Shown: positions 11,439-24,057, counted from the first letter of the stretch. The stretch: 64,000 bases of DNA from Blakeslea trispora (GCA_025331445.1 JAIWNE010000083.1:1-64000), one strand, 5' to 3'. Notes: generated by a model not told the origin, from the letters alone. A program made the numbers and translations.

Positions 11439-12553
11439 TTATTCTTGGTCGCTGTCAACCTTTTGTTTCTTTGCTGAACCTTCTTCGTCTTTATCTTCGT
11501 CAGCACCTCTCTTTTTCAAACCCTTCATCTTTCTGGTTTGAAGCTTGCTCAAATCTTGCTTGCCAAGGTGAACACGACCATATGTATCACCCATTTCGTC
11601 CTTTTCGATGTTCTTAACCTTCTTGGGCTTAACTTCCTTAGGCACCTTACAAGCTGCCTTCCAAATTTCAGCCTTAGGTGATGTAGTGCGTCTCACCTTG
11701 AGGTCATAGCTGGGACCCATCTCTTCTAACTCCACACGAGGAGTCTTTGAGCCACTTTTCTTCATCTCGATCAAATAGGTACGGAACAAAATGCGGTCAT
11801 CGGGTGTGGCAGTCAAACTCACTACATGTTCCAAACCAGCCAAGTTAATAGCGCTGGCTTCTTCGCCATTGAAAAAATCTAAAAAGTAGTTCTTCATGTA
11901 TTTGTATGTCTCGTCGGATTCAAAACGATCGCCGTTGAAAACCATCAAGGGCTTTAGGCCAACAGAACATTTGGCACCCTACATGAAAACCAGGATGTTA
12001 GAAGAAAAGGACTTTGTGGTAAAAATACAAAATCACTTACAGGAATAGAAGACATGGATTTAGGGTTCTCAATACCAAATTCATACATGTCTAAAACTTG
12101 ATGGTTGAACATACGAGTGAAAACAAGGTTGTGAGGTCTCTTCTTAGAGTGAGTGCCGACAACAACAAAAGCAGAGTCATTCTTTTGAGAGAAAAATTCA
12201 AGCTTCTCTTCATCTTCAAAGGGCTTGAGTTCGTTCTTCTTGGTAAAGTGGACAGCGTTGGGACGCTTCAAGGCATACTATTAAATACAGTGTTTAGTCA
12301 GAACAATTGCAAGCAAACTGACTGTTTGATTGGTCATTACCAAGTCCTTCAACGCATCGTTTACTACTTGACTAGTAGTAGAACCTCGCACAATCAAACT
12401 GTTCTTGGGATTTTCATGAACCTTAGCTTCACGATTCTTCAAGAAACGTTTGGCACGGGCATTCTTGGGCTTACTGTTGAAATAGAAAGGGAAAAGAGGG
12501 ATCAGTATTGATTAGCGAGATCTCGTTTACATTACATACACTGTACGCAACAT
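11439..12553 (-). CDS. RPF2: Ribosome biogenesis protein Rpf2 (Brix domain)
   Basis: Four exons (12553-12540, 12473-12341, 12277-12041, 11978-11439) encode 307 residues, close to the usual Rpf2 size. The first exon is only 14 nt and supplies MLRT plus two bases of a Val codon; the next exon continues KPKNARAKRFLKNREAKVHE, a typical Rpf2 start. The Brix domain follows (SLIVRGSTTSQVVNDALKDL, then KRPHNLVFTRMFNHQVLDMY and so on). The C-terminus has the conserved TYGRVHLGKQDLSKLQTRKM segment and an acidic/lysine-rich nucleolar tail. In yeast, Rpf2 with Rrs1 brings 5S rRNP into the pre-60S particle in the nucleolus. All introns are GT-AG, 62-66 nt. The gene lies tail-to-head with the Myb/C2H2 gene and head-to-tail after the phosphoesterase gene, all on the minus strand. 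Confidence 0.95.
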
Positions 12554-12927
12554 CTTGGTTTAAATACAAAAAAGAAAATGAAAAAATAAAAAAAGGGGGG
12601 CTGAGATAAAAAAAAATCAATAAGGTTTAAGCACGCAAAAAGAGAAAAATCAGGTTAGCCAGAATTACAGGTCACTGTGGCTTGCAAGAAAGTTGATTTT
12701 GCATAAAGTACAAGAATCATTCATGCTGCGACTAAAGTTTAAACACATATATAAGCTGAAGTAGCAGCAGCCAAATTAGCGAATATTTACAGGCACATAC
12801 TCTAAAATGCTCAATAAAAAAGACTTGAGTCAAAAAAAAAAAAAGATAGAGAAAGCTTTACATATACAGTTGCAAATGGGTTCTCTTTAACAAAAAGTTT
12901 CATTTTGAGTACTATGCTCATTATAAG
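12554..12927. other. Intergenic, RPF2 promoter region
   Basis: 374 bp of A-rich sequence between the RPF2 start and the stop of the upstream phosphoesterase gene. No reading frame is convincing. Confidence 0.5.
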
Positions 12928-14503
12928 TTAAGCAAGCACAGTTCTATATTTATTGTACAAATCGCGAGATTCTTTGTCATTGACAAGATGCAGCATGGCT
13001 TGACCAACTCCTTCACCATCAAAATGATCCACATTATATAGTTTAGAAGCCTTGTATTCAAGTTGATACTTGACATTGCCGTCACTGTTAGCCTTCTTCA
13101 AGTCGACATAGTATTGATCCCAATCACGAATAGTACCAACAGGATATTCAGCGCCTTTTGTTTCATAGGTATATACTCGGAGAGCAGGATTATTATCAGG
13201 AATGATAGAAGGAGCATTAAATAAGCCAACCATGACATTTTTGGCACTGTTTGCATCAATATCACTTCCACCAGCAACAATAATATCAGAGTCATCTTTG
13301 TTGGAAATGATAGCATTAAGGTTGTCATCTACGTTGTATCAAGATGTTAGTGAATAGAGAACAGAATAGCATTAAAGTTGTCATCTTACTATTAGTGTGA
13401 CCAGTGAAATGTCCAACAATGATATCACCATACTTGCTAAGCAGCTTGTGGTAGCTACTGAAACAAGACTTCTTAAAGAGCATAGAACCCTTATCGTTAA
13501 GAGGAGGTATATGGCCCATGATATAGACTCGATGTGATTTTTTGTTAGCATAGTATTTGAGTGTGTTTTCTAGCCAGTTGAGCTGCATAGCACCACTACT
13601 TTTACTTTTTTCACAATTAGAGGCTTGATCGTTCTTTTTGAAGAAATACATAGAGTTTAAGTTAATGATACTGAGTTGATCTGGGATGACATCTTGCACA
13701 AAATATCCACCAGAGCTAAAGTCGCTTGTCAAGTTTAAACCAAGTGGCTCCCAGATAGACTCTAGCTGATCAAAGATCTTGTCATTTTTGATAAGGTCGT
13801 TGTGAACAAACGCATCATTATTACCAATTGTTGGCACCTTTTTGTATACGAAGAAAATTGAGAGATTGTTAGTCCATTAAATAAGTCTGGCTGTTTTATC
13901 TGGACTCACATAAGGAACATATTTGACATTGTAAGCATCCCTAAAATATTTCATGACTGTTTTATGGCCTTCAATCACTTCCTCTTTCGTTCTAGGTAGA
14001 TCACCATCACGATCCTTTGTCAAGAATGGTAAGTTTCACAAATTAAATATTACTTTTCTTCTTTTTTTGACTCACATGTCTCACTGTGTCTCCTGTATAG
14101 ATAATGAAATCGATATCAGTAATATCGTTTTTTAGAAAACTAAAGGTAGCGTCTACAAGCGGGATGGGGGAATCGCATTTAGTGCCTAAAGCACCAAATT
14201 TGCCAGTTTGCTCGTCCTTTTGCTTGCCAAATGTATGGCACAACTTCTTGGGGTCGGCACCTTCTTTGTAAAGTGGATCGATATGAATGTCTAACAGTAG
14301 AGAGACATAATGTAAATATCCAATTCTTTTTTAAAATGAACTAAAAAGTTGACAGTACCAGTAATATGAAGGAATTTGCCATGTAATTGGGAGCCTCTCT
14401 TGACAAGTGCATGGTTTTGTTTGAATGGCACAGCTTCTACTGATGTAGAATGCAAAAAGAATCCGTAAAATGCAACAAGAGATAATGTTCTGATTAAAAC
14501 CAT
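12928..14503 (-). CDS. Secreted/vacuolar metallophosphoesterase, endopolyphosphatase (Ppn1)-like
   Basis: Five exons (14503-14359, 14290-14076, 14014-13910, 13837-13390, 13328-12928) encode 437 residues. Residues 1 to about 24 (MVLIRTLSLVAFYGFFLHST plus SVEA) look like a signal peptide, followed by a dibasic KR. The calcineurin-like metal sites are in order: ITDIHIDP, YTGDTVRHD, GNNDAF, MGHIPPL and GHFTGHTN. The segments GGYFVQDVIPDQLSIINLNS and MYFF between them are typical of the endopolyphosphatase/acid sphingomyelinase-like group, and the Cys-rich KLCHTFG...KCDSP part matches Ppn1-type enzymes. Ppn1 cleaves long polyphosphate chains in the vacuole. A sphingomyelinase-like role is the main alternative. 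Intron 4 (13329-13389) begins with a near-copy of the start of exon 5, described separately. Confidence 0.85.
13309..13384 (-). repeat. Tandem 20-bp repeat spanning an intron-exon boundary
   Basis: On the minus strand ATGACAACTTTAATGCTATT (13384-13365) lies just inside the 5' end of intron 4. ATGACAACCTTAATGCTATC (13328-13309) is the start of exon 5. They match at 18 of 20 bases, 56 bp apart, with the intron almost exactly filling one repeat unit. Confidence 0.85.
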
Positions 14504-15312
14504 GGTAATGGAATAAAGAATTGTAAAGTAAAATGAAAAGATTGAAACATCTGCTTTATATAGCCATTTGAAATTGCCTTTTTTGTCGTGGTTTAAGTCT
14601 CCTCTTCTAATCCTTTTCGTTAGCACAGATGCTTATTTAGATACTAAACGTAAATCACTTGCGACTTTTCTTTTTTTCTTTTTTATTCTCTATTGGAAAA
14701 CAGAGAAATTATCACTCGTTTCTCTTTTCCTTTTTCTTCTTCTTTTTAGCCATAGACTCGCCTCTTGTATCTGCCTTGCATAATAGCCATTGTTATGTGT
14801 TACACGATTTAATCCTCTTGCTTGAATTGTGATGTTGAAATAAGATTGGGCAAGTGATGCTTTAGTAAATATCCACATGCAAATAGTCTCAGTATAACAA
14901 AATCTTGTAGAACATAGGTATTTGCAGGTCATACTGCAAAGAAATAGCACATGGATGAATAGTGCAAGGAAGTCGATTGGTTACGAAAAATAGCTTATTT
15001 TTTGGTCACAAAACTTTATTGTTACTATTCGGAGCGATAGAAACAAATGGGATCCGAAAACGAACATCTTTTTTTTTTCTTGAAGAGATGAACAGGATAG
15101 ACCTTGTTGGTCAAAAGAAACATGCGACTTTGTCTTGATTGGCTACAAGGAGGGCACATGGGATAATGTGATGTAGTGTCTCTAGGGCTTTTTTTTTGTA
15201 CTTGGTTTGATATTTTGTCACATAAATAAGGAGACCCCTCTTTTAATGGCCTACAAGCAGTAACATTTTTTGGTACTACACCAAATACAGTCTTCAAATT
15301 AAATACATATAT

Positions 15313-15480
15313 ATGGTTTTTAGAGACAAAATAGCCATTCTTGGTAATTTGACCAAATCAGCGTATGAAAATTCTAAAAAGCTGTTCATGCAACATGCTA
15401 CACAAATTGCAAAAAGACTGATTGATTCAAGTAATGTGAACTCAATGAGAAAGAACTCAAAAGAATTAGAGCAACGGTAA
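15313..15480 (+). CDS. Possible small orphan protein
   Basis: ATG-initiated frame of 55 codons beginning MVFRDKIAILGNLTKSAYEN, with a helical, basic, Lys/Asn-rich composition, preceded by a TATA-like run (ATACATATATATGG). The final codons overlap a possible GT donor (CGGTAAAAC) with an AG at about 15546, so the real C-terminus could differ. No family recognised. It may be a chance frame, though it is longer and less biased in composition than its surroundings. Confidence 0.2.
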   Translation: MVFRDKIAILGNLTKSAYENSKKLFMQHATQIAKRLIDSSNVNSMRKNSKELEQR

Positions 15481-15880
15481 AACGCAAACCTGATTAATTG
15501 TTAATAAGGAGGCAGTAACACTTTTATATTTACTCGGATTCTTAGGAATCTATGCGGATGTTATAGAAACTAAAGTACTCTTGTAGTATCTCCAGGAGGA
15601 TACAATCTGGTTCTTAAAACAAAAAGAAAATAGATGAGGTTTGAAATAAGGATTTAGAGAATATTTATATGGATAACTAGCATTGATTTGCTTGACCTTT
15701 GGAGTATCTTTAAGACACTCATGATATCAACATCTTGCCTTTTTTCCTTGTAAGAAGCTGTTTTCTGATAAGAACCGCTTGTCATAGAATTCCATGATCA
15801 AACACTTAGCAAAGATGAATATCTGATTCTTTGCTGTGATGTAACAATTCAATGGTCTGGTTTCTACTTGGAGTGAATAG

Positions 15881-15907
15881 TTTTTTTTTTTTTTTTTTTT
15901 TTTTTTT
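15881..15907 (+). repeat. Poly-T tract (27 nt)
   Basis: Uninterrupted T-run. Confidence 0.95.
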
Positions 15908-18900
15908 GCAATTTCTAAGGCGATGTTGTTGTATAAGCTTGTATGTTGTCTTGAATGGACTACTTGAATAAAGTCTTTATAAGTAAATAAAGCAGAAAAA
16001 TAGTGTAAGGTTTCTCAAGCAAGTTCTATACAATAAATGTTGGTCTCACGAGTATCAAGAAGCAAAACCCTAACAAGAATACAATTCGGAAAAACCAACA
16101 ACTAGTTGATAACATAGAAACAGTATCTTGACCTTTGCATGTAATGAGCTTGCATTAATTTCTTGATCCAACAATTGCCTCTATGTTTAAAGCTAGATAA
16201 ACCATGTAGCTTATTTATGGCTTCACACAAAGACTTTCAATTGAGAGAGAAATACACATGCGAGTCAATTAGTTACTTTCCAAAGTCTTTCCTTAAGCTA
16301 AAACTTAGCTTCAATGTGCCAATATTCGAAGCATAGAAACGCTGGAAGAACTTGAATATCAAAGTTGAAACAAAACTTGTCTCATAGAAGTTGTTTGAGA
16401 GTTACCTTTCAATCACTGCAAAGCCTCTAGTGACACCATTATGTGTTCTGTATAGACTCTGCTTTGGGCTGAATGGGATGCTCCAAGGACTCGTTTTGCA
16501 GACTGAACACACCAATCGCTTTGAATTTCTGAAAAATCTAAAATAGAAAATTGATTTTCAAGTATTACTTTGAAAAAAAAAAAAGATGTATAGAACAAGG
16601 ATGTAGCAATTCAAATATAGAAAGTGTTTTCCTGCGCTCAGTAAACATAAAGAGCACAGAATTTACAGCAAAACCTCATCAATTAGGATAAGATCAAACA
16701 GCATGAACGAGCCTGATGTATTCAATATATTCAGCAAGACTGGGAGCACCGACCTTTTGCATAAGACGTATCTCTTAAAATGTTATTCTTCCCTTTTTTC
16801 TATCAGGAAAGTTGAAATAAACATTGTGCGCAAGAGATATGAACAAAGCTATTTCTCCAGTTTCTAAATTCAGGCCATTATGCCTGCTGCTAGAAAAACC
16901 AATTCGTTTATAAAAGTTTAAAAAAGTTAATTTAGACGCATTAGAAGAAAAGTACATAAAGTACTTTTGTATAGATTCACCAATTTTTATGTGAGTATTT
17001 TCAAGCGCATTTATCAAGCTTTTATGTCAAGCAAATTGTAATAACAAAAGACAATACAACTTTCAAAGGTGTTCCCAAGACGATACAATAAAAATGATGC
17101 AAACTAACTTTCTTTTGTAACTTTTAATCAAAGGTACTAAGTCCCCCGAAAGAAGAATAGATGCTAACGTTTTAAGACGTGTGATATCATTATGTGATGT
17201 TTATGAAGCCATATCTACATATTCAAGATTAGACTAAAAAGAAAAAAGGTGTTTTGATTTTAGTTTTGAGCTTAAACATGGTGTTTGAACTATGTGGCAG
17301 AAAAATATGAAACTCAATTCATCATGTCATTTATACATTTTTGCCAACAGAGTTGCATAAAGTTATCATAATAGAATCAATTGTGCATTATGCATGCAAC
17401 AGTAGCAGTAACTCGAACAATATACTACAAACTCGTACACCATAGATGCACTCTTTAGAACCATCTTATTATCTATTGATTATCTGCACTACACACCAGT
17501 CAATCAATCAGGCGTTTTCTTTCTTCTATTATTTGATAGTTCTATCGAAGAGCACTTATAACACAAAACTATTAGAAGAAAATAACTACAAGCTAGTGAA
17601 AACCAACTGAACGATGAGAAGGTCTGTATGAGCATGTCCATAGAGAAATAATTGATACGACTTACATAACGCAGTAAGCTTGATACTTTTCGCGGATATA
17701 AGAGTTAGTAACAGTTTGTTTGTACAACTACCACTTTAATACCTGTCGGGTAGATGTGTAGATGTATAAATTTACATAAATGAGTTGATTAATTTGATTC
17801 TTCTACTTGAGTTCAGTCTGCTGATTAGAACATCTCATTAGTTTAGAAGGGATTTATTGTGTCCATTTGAAGGATATGATACAAAGAAACACAATGGTTT
17901 TGGTATGATAAGAGAAATGTATATAGAGAAAATGAGAACAGGAATCTAAAGTATTTAAAGAAAAAGCTCATTTCAGTTGCATTCATTCTTACACCCCCAA
18001 CAAACAGAATCAACTGAGATAAGCATGTTTCAGTAGCATCTTTTAATTTATTTTCTGTTGAAACAGGTTTAGTGTACCGTCACTATAAACTGAGTCTACG
18101 GAAGACTCCTTTCAATTTAATTTAATGAACAAAGATTTAATTGTAATACATCTGTAGCTAAAAAAAAACCAAAGATACACAGTAGAAACAGTCTAGCTTA
18201 TATATTAATTGATGTCTGTTATACATCGGATAGTTCTATAAAAAGTCTTTATTGTTTGTTGCTGGTGTTATGAACACTTTATTGTATGACTTAAAATAGA
18301 AAATTTTTACCAACAAACTATATTCATAGATTAGATATTTAAGCCATTTTACCTCCCCCTTCTGCTTTCAAATTTGACACTTTTGGAACCGAACAGTTCC
18401 TTGTTTTCAGTTAATACAATTGATTTATACGTTTCTTAAATGTTCATTATCATTATTTAACCGACCCGGGGTTTCCGATGAATGGATTTGTGTTGTTTAT
18501 CTTACTATCATCACGCTTGCTTCTTTGTTGCCTCATTTTCTCAGTAAAAGAAAAACACTAACACATAGTGCCCTGAACAGTGTTTCCAAAATAGAAAGAA
18601 AAACATTTAACTTAATTTGGTTCTTATTACAAATGTTTATGAAATTCGGAAATCATTAAGTTAATCACCATAGTATTAAATTACTTTTAGTGTAACTTTT
18701 TCATTTTGGGAATACACAGACATCACGTATTCAAATTGGAACATGGATATGTACTCTTGGTCAAGATTACTCTTTTTTTGGTGTAAAAAAGAAAGATACC
18801 GTTTTCAATGCAAAGAAGATATTTGGTAAACAAAGCATTCAACTCTATTTCTCGTTTTTTTTTTCTATACATGCTTCAATGGTTTTTTCTTGTTGTAGAG

Positions 18901-19364
18901 ACGAAAGAGAGAGCTAATCGCGATTTGTGAAGTTAGGTACAGGGGCATCTTAAATCAACTGTAAGATCTTTTAGGATCATTTACTGACAATGAAGAACAC
19001 GTTGCTCATATGGTTCTTACTTGCTGCATTAGAATCAGAAGGAAAACATGGGCGACAGTCGATCTTTGTTTGTTCAATACAGAACAATCATTTAAGAACA
19101 TGTTCAGGATCAAAAAAACAAGCGCAATTTGAAAATGCATCAGCATGTTAGTAACTGATTTAAACATACATGGAAACACAACGATTTTTATAGATACAAA
19201 CAAGACAGACAATGGCCAAATGCTAACAAAAGCCTATTTGATTATGAGAGATATTAAAATGCCAGACTAGGCGCTTGCTATATTTATCTTTTCTTTTTCT
19301 CTTTTTCTTCTTCTTTTTTATTATTATTTTATTTTCATCTTCCACAACTAGACCCCAAGAAAAT

Positions 19365-19962
19365 ATGCAGCATATTTATCGCTTCGAACAGCCAGAAGAA
19401 CCTATTCGATTGCCACCTATCTTGAAGAGAAGAGACAACCCACTAAGCATTGACTCACTGTTGAACAGAGAGCCTATCCTGCTACCACCTTTACATCAAC
19501 ATACACCTTGTAGACCAAGACCATTATTTACAATCAATCATCATCGCATAGTCACTTCTCTATCAAAAGGCAAAAGAAAGCGCATATTGCCTCATCAATA
19601 CAACCGACTGATACAAGTGTTTGATCAAACCGACACACCTAGTTCAGAAAAGAGGGGGCAGCTTGCAGAGGAACTTGATATGACAAAGCGAGAAGTGCAG
19701 GTAAATTAACAAAACAACAAAGACGATTTGTTTATTTTCTAATTAACATACCTATAACGTTCATCAGGTTTGGTTTCAGAACAGACGCGCAAAGATAAAA
19801 ATGCAACAAAAGCATTATGATACCACACAACATTATCGTCACAATAGCTTTCACCATGCAAGTCAGCAGAACTTTTCTAACATTCATCCAAATCCCGCCA
19901 TTCATGTGTTGACTCCGGTAGCCACAATAGCAGGCCAGGAAAAATATAACATCAGATTGTAG
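19365..19962 (+). CDS. Homeodomain transcription factor, short
   Basis: Two exons (19365-19700 and 19768-19962, GT-AG intron) encode 176 residues. A typical homeodomain occupies about residues 68-127. Helix 1 is QYNRLIQVFDQTDTPS, helix 2 is RGQLAEELDM, and the recognition helix VWFQNRRAKIKM has Gln50 and Asn51 in place. The intron falls between Gln112 and Val113, immediately before the WFQNR motif, a frequent homeobox intron position. The N-terminal part is Pro/Leu/Arg-rich (PIRLPPILKRRDNPLSIDSL), and the C-terminal tail is His/Gln/Asn-rich and unstructured. The frame is open upstream through a poly-Phe stretch, but that is translated from a CT-rich leader; the first ATG after it (19365) is the sensible start. 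Nuclear regulator, target unknown. Confidence 0.85.
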
Positions 19963-20698
19963 AAATCATCTATGGCTTCTGACTTCCCGCCCTTCCCCTT
20001 TTTTTCTTCTTCTTCTCTGTTCCTTCTTGACCTATGATTTGCACATAACAAATAGGCCAAGATTATTTAATCATTTTCCTGTATAAACACACAAGCACAT
20101 GTAGCTTTCTTAAAGAACTTATAAACATATGAAATTTACGCAAAGTTAGAGTGTAACAAAGAAAGTCTAGAATTTGAATTATCATTTCAGCTATTTCAAT
20201 TTCAGAGAGCTTAGTTTTTATTCAGTTTGGAAAATCTGATATCGTTCGATTACCCTTGGTTCAGGGTCTATCATCTGAAACATAGCATGACAAATTAGTT
20301 GAATATTATCTAGCTTCTTCAAGTCATTAAAAACGATGTCATTTTTTTGTGGGTAACATTGCAAATCAATTAGACCTTAACGAGAAACATGGCTTAAGGA
20401 GAGAAAATTAAAACATCTTGTCTACTAAGCACAAGACAGAAAAAAAAAATCCCTTTTGCTTGTACCTGATGTTTTCTTCCAAGTCTGTGCATGTTTCAAG
20501 AAACAACTTTACAAGAAAAAAGAAGTTCGCAAGTGAAAAGTGGATGACATCTATTGAATGATCTACTTTTACCCGAATTCCAGCATTGACCTTGAAATTA
20601 AGATTATAGACAGAGGAATGATGCTGAAGAATTTATTACATTGTATATAGATTAGAGGGTATTTTTTTTCTTCAAAAAAAAAATTAATTAATTAAAAT
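19963..20698. other. Intergenic between convergent genes
   Basis: Lies between the homeobox gene (+) and the PI 4-kinase gene (-); should hold both 3' UTRs. No coding frame seen. Confidence 0.5.
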
Positions 20699-23600
20699 CT
20701 ACAAAATGCCCTATTCGAAAAAAAAAAAAAAAAAAAAAAAAAACTGTGTTAGATTAGCCTTTTAAGATAGTGTGTCAACTCACTTGAGAATAATATTGAA
20801 ATGTGTCGTAAAGTCTGGTGAACACATTGCAGCAACTACTCATAATCAACCTATCTACAAATTCTTCTGCTTGGGGCTCTGTCAAGTGTAATTGGAATCG
20901 ATCACGTAATTGAGCAACTGTCAAATCCCCATTTTGAAAACAAGGTAGCTTGGAGTCCTTGCTCATCATTTCAGTTAGCAGTAGGATGTTCTCACTGTGT
21001 TTTCTGACAGCCAAAAAGGCGGCCTTCATCAAGGCTTTATATTCTGCAAACTTCTCTCCATTAAAGCCACCCAAGATATCAATGTATTCCTGAGATAGCT
21101 TGAAAGGTGCCATCTCAAAACCAACAGAGCCTGGCGAATTTGATAACATAAAACCAAAATCGATATGAATCAAATGGCCTGTATCATCCAACAACAGATT
21201 GCCGTTGTGTCGATCCTTGATCTGAAGGAGGTAACAAGCAATGGAATAACCAGCCAAACTTTGCATGAAAGCATCTTGTGCCTTGATAAACTCATCTGAA
21301 TTGGGCGAACCATAAAGCTTTTCAAAGTAATCATACAGCGTAAAAACAGTACCTTTTTGGTTCCAGCCTCGAGTATAAGCATCTTTTTTGATAGAGTGGA
21401 TAGAAATTGTGTTCTTCAAGGTCTCTATCAAACCTGATCCATCTGAAGTGACCAAGACACGATAACTAAGAGAAAGAAAAAAAGGGGGGGGGGAGGAGTG
21501 AGAAGTTTTTCTTTTGAGTATGGGGTATTATTTCAGATAACTTTACTATTTGACCCAAACATTGACTCCAGTATCTTCCCAAATACGTTGCATTTCTCGA
21601 ATCAACTGAATGGCAAACTGTTCTTGTCTCAAGTCAGAACCATTCTTGACAATAACAGAAATCAGTCGCCAATTAGGAAGATGGCCATAGGGTGATGCAG
21701 CTCTCAATCGCTCCTTTTTCGTCTCCCAATCCTCAGAAAGGACGGCAGCACTTGGATCTTCCTTGTTGACTACCCAAGCAATGCGCTGTTCATCTTCCAG
21801 CATATCACCGCCCGCGCCTTCTCCTCCGCCACCACCCACGCCGCTACCAACACCTTCGGTCTTCATCTTTTTCATTCTTTGCTCTTCAAGTGCCACCATT
21901 TCCTTGATAATTTTTTGTCTAATTTGTTCTGTGTTCTTGTTGGTTGTAGTAGATGATTGCAATTGAGCAAGCATGACGGCTGCAGTCCGCATTCTATCAG
22001 CATAATCATCGTGGCCACCTGCTCTGTTGGATGGAGGTGTCAGTGACTGCGATAGTGGTGGTAAGGTTGATAATGATGATGTTGTCTTGTCTTCTTCTTG
22101 TGGTTGTTTTTGCTGATTTTCCTTAGAGTCTAGACAATCTGCCATATCCGCTGATGACATAGACCCTACTGCTATTGAAGGGGATGCCGATGGTTTCTTT
22201 TCGTCTTCGCAGTGTTCTTTTGTCTGTTGTCTCTTCTTCTTTTTCTTTTTCAGTTTTTTCAATTGCTGTCGTCGCATACGATAGAAATGACCTGCATCCT
22301 CAAAGCTCATTTCGTCATCTAATACTTCAATCATCAGTAGGTAAGGTGCACGTTCAGCTGAGTTAAGAACAACAGCATCGGACGGACTGATTCGAACCAC
22401 ACGATGATGATAGGGCTTTTCTACTGTAGCAGGACACCAAAGAGGCAGACAGATCTCGGCTGGCAAGTTGTGATTCAATAGAGTTAGTTCAGCTTGAAGT
22501 GCACTCATACGTGCTGGTTTTGGAACAATGACGAGCCGTGTAGCGATATCGACCAAGGCCAACAAAAATTGCATTTCAGATCGAAAATAATTGCTACGCA
22601 AAAGAGCTGTCTTACAACTTTCGATGTTCGTCTTGTTCTCTGCTGGTGTCTCTTTCGTTTGAGCATTGCTCGAAGAAGAGGATGAAGAAGAAGACGAAGA
22701 GGAAGAGGTAGAGAAGATGGAGGCACGATCTTCTTGGTCTTCGTGATGATGGACAGACTCAAGCGATGTAGATAAATGACTGGATTGATGTGCACGTTGC
22801 TTGGAGACATATGATAGAATGGCTTCCTCTGAAGAAGAGTACTGTGAAGGGGCAGGTGAATAGGTGGAAGGGTTGGTAGGTACAGATGATTGACCTAAAA
22901 CTGTTAGCTTGGGATCGAATACAGAAAGTGTATTAGCTAATCGCTTTTTGGCACCTTCTGAGGAGGAGGAGGATGAAGAAGGATGAATAGGATTTAAAGG
23001 AGATCCATGATGGGTTGTAGAAGAAGCATGTTGATCAATTACTTCTTGACTTAACTGTATCATTTTTCGATTGATCTTGTGCTGTGCTGATTTAATGTAA
23101 CGTGATACAGAGAACGCTTTGCCTCGATGAAGATCTTCTAGAGAGGGTGAATGGGTGAATAAATTAAAATTGGATTTCTTTCGTTGATGATGGCTAAGAG
23201 GCAGATCTGGTTGAGAAGTCGAAATGAAACTCGATGAATGAACAAGGGAAGAGGTAGATCGTTTGCCGGGTGATTGATGTTGGTTATTGTATTGTGAGTC
23301 ATCCGTTGTATTTCTTCTTGATAACGCTGGTGGTTCGTCTATAGGAAGTCTTTCGGAAGACTCTAGTGTACCGGGTGGCAAATTCAACGTCTTTCTGCCT
23401 TGTGCAATAGCAATCCTTCCAGCTGGTTTGGTCATTTTAGGCTGACCAATACCCAGCAGCATAGCGCTCATGCCTACTAATGCAGGTAGAGCATTCTCTC
23501 GTACCTTTTGCGTTTTCTGAAAGGTCGTTTGTTCTTCTTCTGTAGAGTCCTCTGAAAACACAATTGCTTGAGCTCGATTTAACAATCGTTTACAGAGTTG

Positions 23601-24057
23601 AAATGAAGGACTGGTAGGGTTTGCTGATAGATCAGACAGATAAGCCTGTAAATACCATAAAGTCTAAACTCCAAAAATATTATTGCTATTCTTTGTCAAG
23701 TGTGTCATTTTTTTTCTTTACCATTAATGCAATATGAGTTGATTTTTCACACATTTCAATCATAAAACATTCAAGTGCGACGGATTCAGATGGACTAATA
23801 ATCAACAGATGACTATACAAAAAAACATATAGATTTTAGGGAGAGGGGAATCAAAATATAGGATATTTGTTATGCTTCTCCTTTTACATGAGTTGGGGTA
23901 AAAAGAATTCAATTTCAGAGATAGGAAATCGCTTTAATTCAGTACACAGATAATGCTGAATGCCCACATTATCTGAATAGCGAAACAAATATGAGACTGC
24001 TATCCAAGAGTTGAAGAACTCGGAGGTGAACAGTCGCAACAAAAGCGCATTAGACAT
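20699..24057 (-). CDS. Phosphatidylinositol 4-kinase beta, Pik1-type
   Basis: Five exons (24057-23888, 23812-23722, 23645-21547, 21465-20784, 20710-20699) encode 1017 residues. The protein makes PI4P at the Golgi, driving secretory traffic. The N-terminus (MSNALLLRLFTSEFFNSWIA, then YSDNVGIQHYLCTELKRFPI) is the PIK helical domain that opens Pik1/PI4KB proteins. A long Ser-rich, poorly conserved middle follows, including an 11-Ser run, then the lipid-kinase domain. There SDLRQEQFAIQLIREMQRIW lies just before exon 4, the catalytic loop KDRHNGN is at about 871-876, and IDFGFML at about 887-893. The last exon is 12 nt and codes Gly-Ile-Leu-stop, restoring the family's usual YxxxGIL ending. Its intron (20711-20783) carries a 26-A run on the + strand. 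Reading through instead would end at VS-stop. Confidence 0.93.
20718..20743 (+). repeat. Poly-A tract inside the last PI 4-kinase intron
   Basis: 26 uninterrupted A (poly-T on the transcribed sense), forming an extreme polypyrimidine tract just upstream of the 3' splice site. Confidence 0.95.

Larger units (their letters stand above)
14504..19364. other. Long AT-rich gene-poor stretch
   Basis: 4.9 kb without a recognisable gene. It includes the promoter of the phosphoesterase gene (about 14504-14700), a 27-T tract at 15881-15907, a small orphan frame at 15313-15480 described separately, and many short frames with no family signature. The CT-rich stretch at 19290-19330 is probably the homeobox gene leader. 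I saw no tRNA-like fold or rRNA segment. Confidence 0.55.

Noticed and set aside
15025..15297. 90-residue minus-strand frame with a CPPC motif
   Set aside because: No ATG start, lysine runs from A-tracts, no family; treated as chance.
19275..19364. N-terminal extension of the homeobox protein with a poly-Phe stretch
   Set aside because: It is translation of a CT-rich leader; the first good ATG is 19365.
20775..20783. Stop at 20775 as the true end of the PI 4-kinase
   Set aside because: A GT-AG intron joins a 12-nt exon that gives the family's GIL ending.
21763..22366. Plus-strand frames inside the PI 4-kinase gene
   Set aside because: Antisense shadows of the Ser-rich exon.
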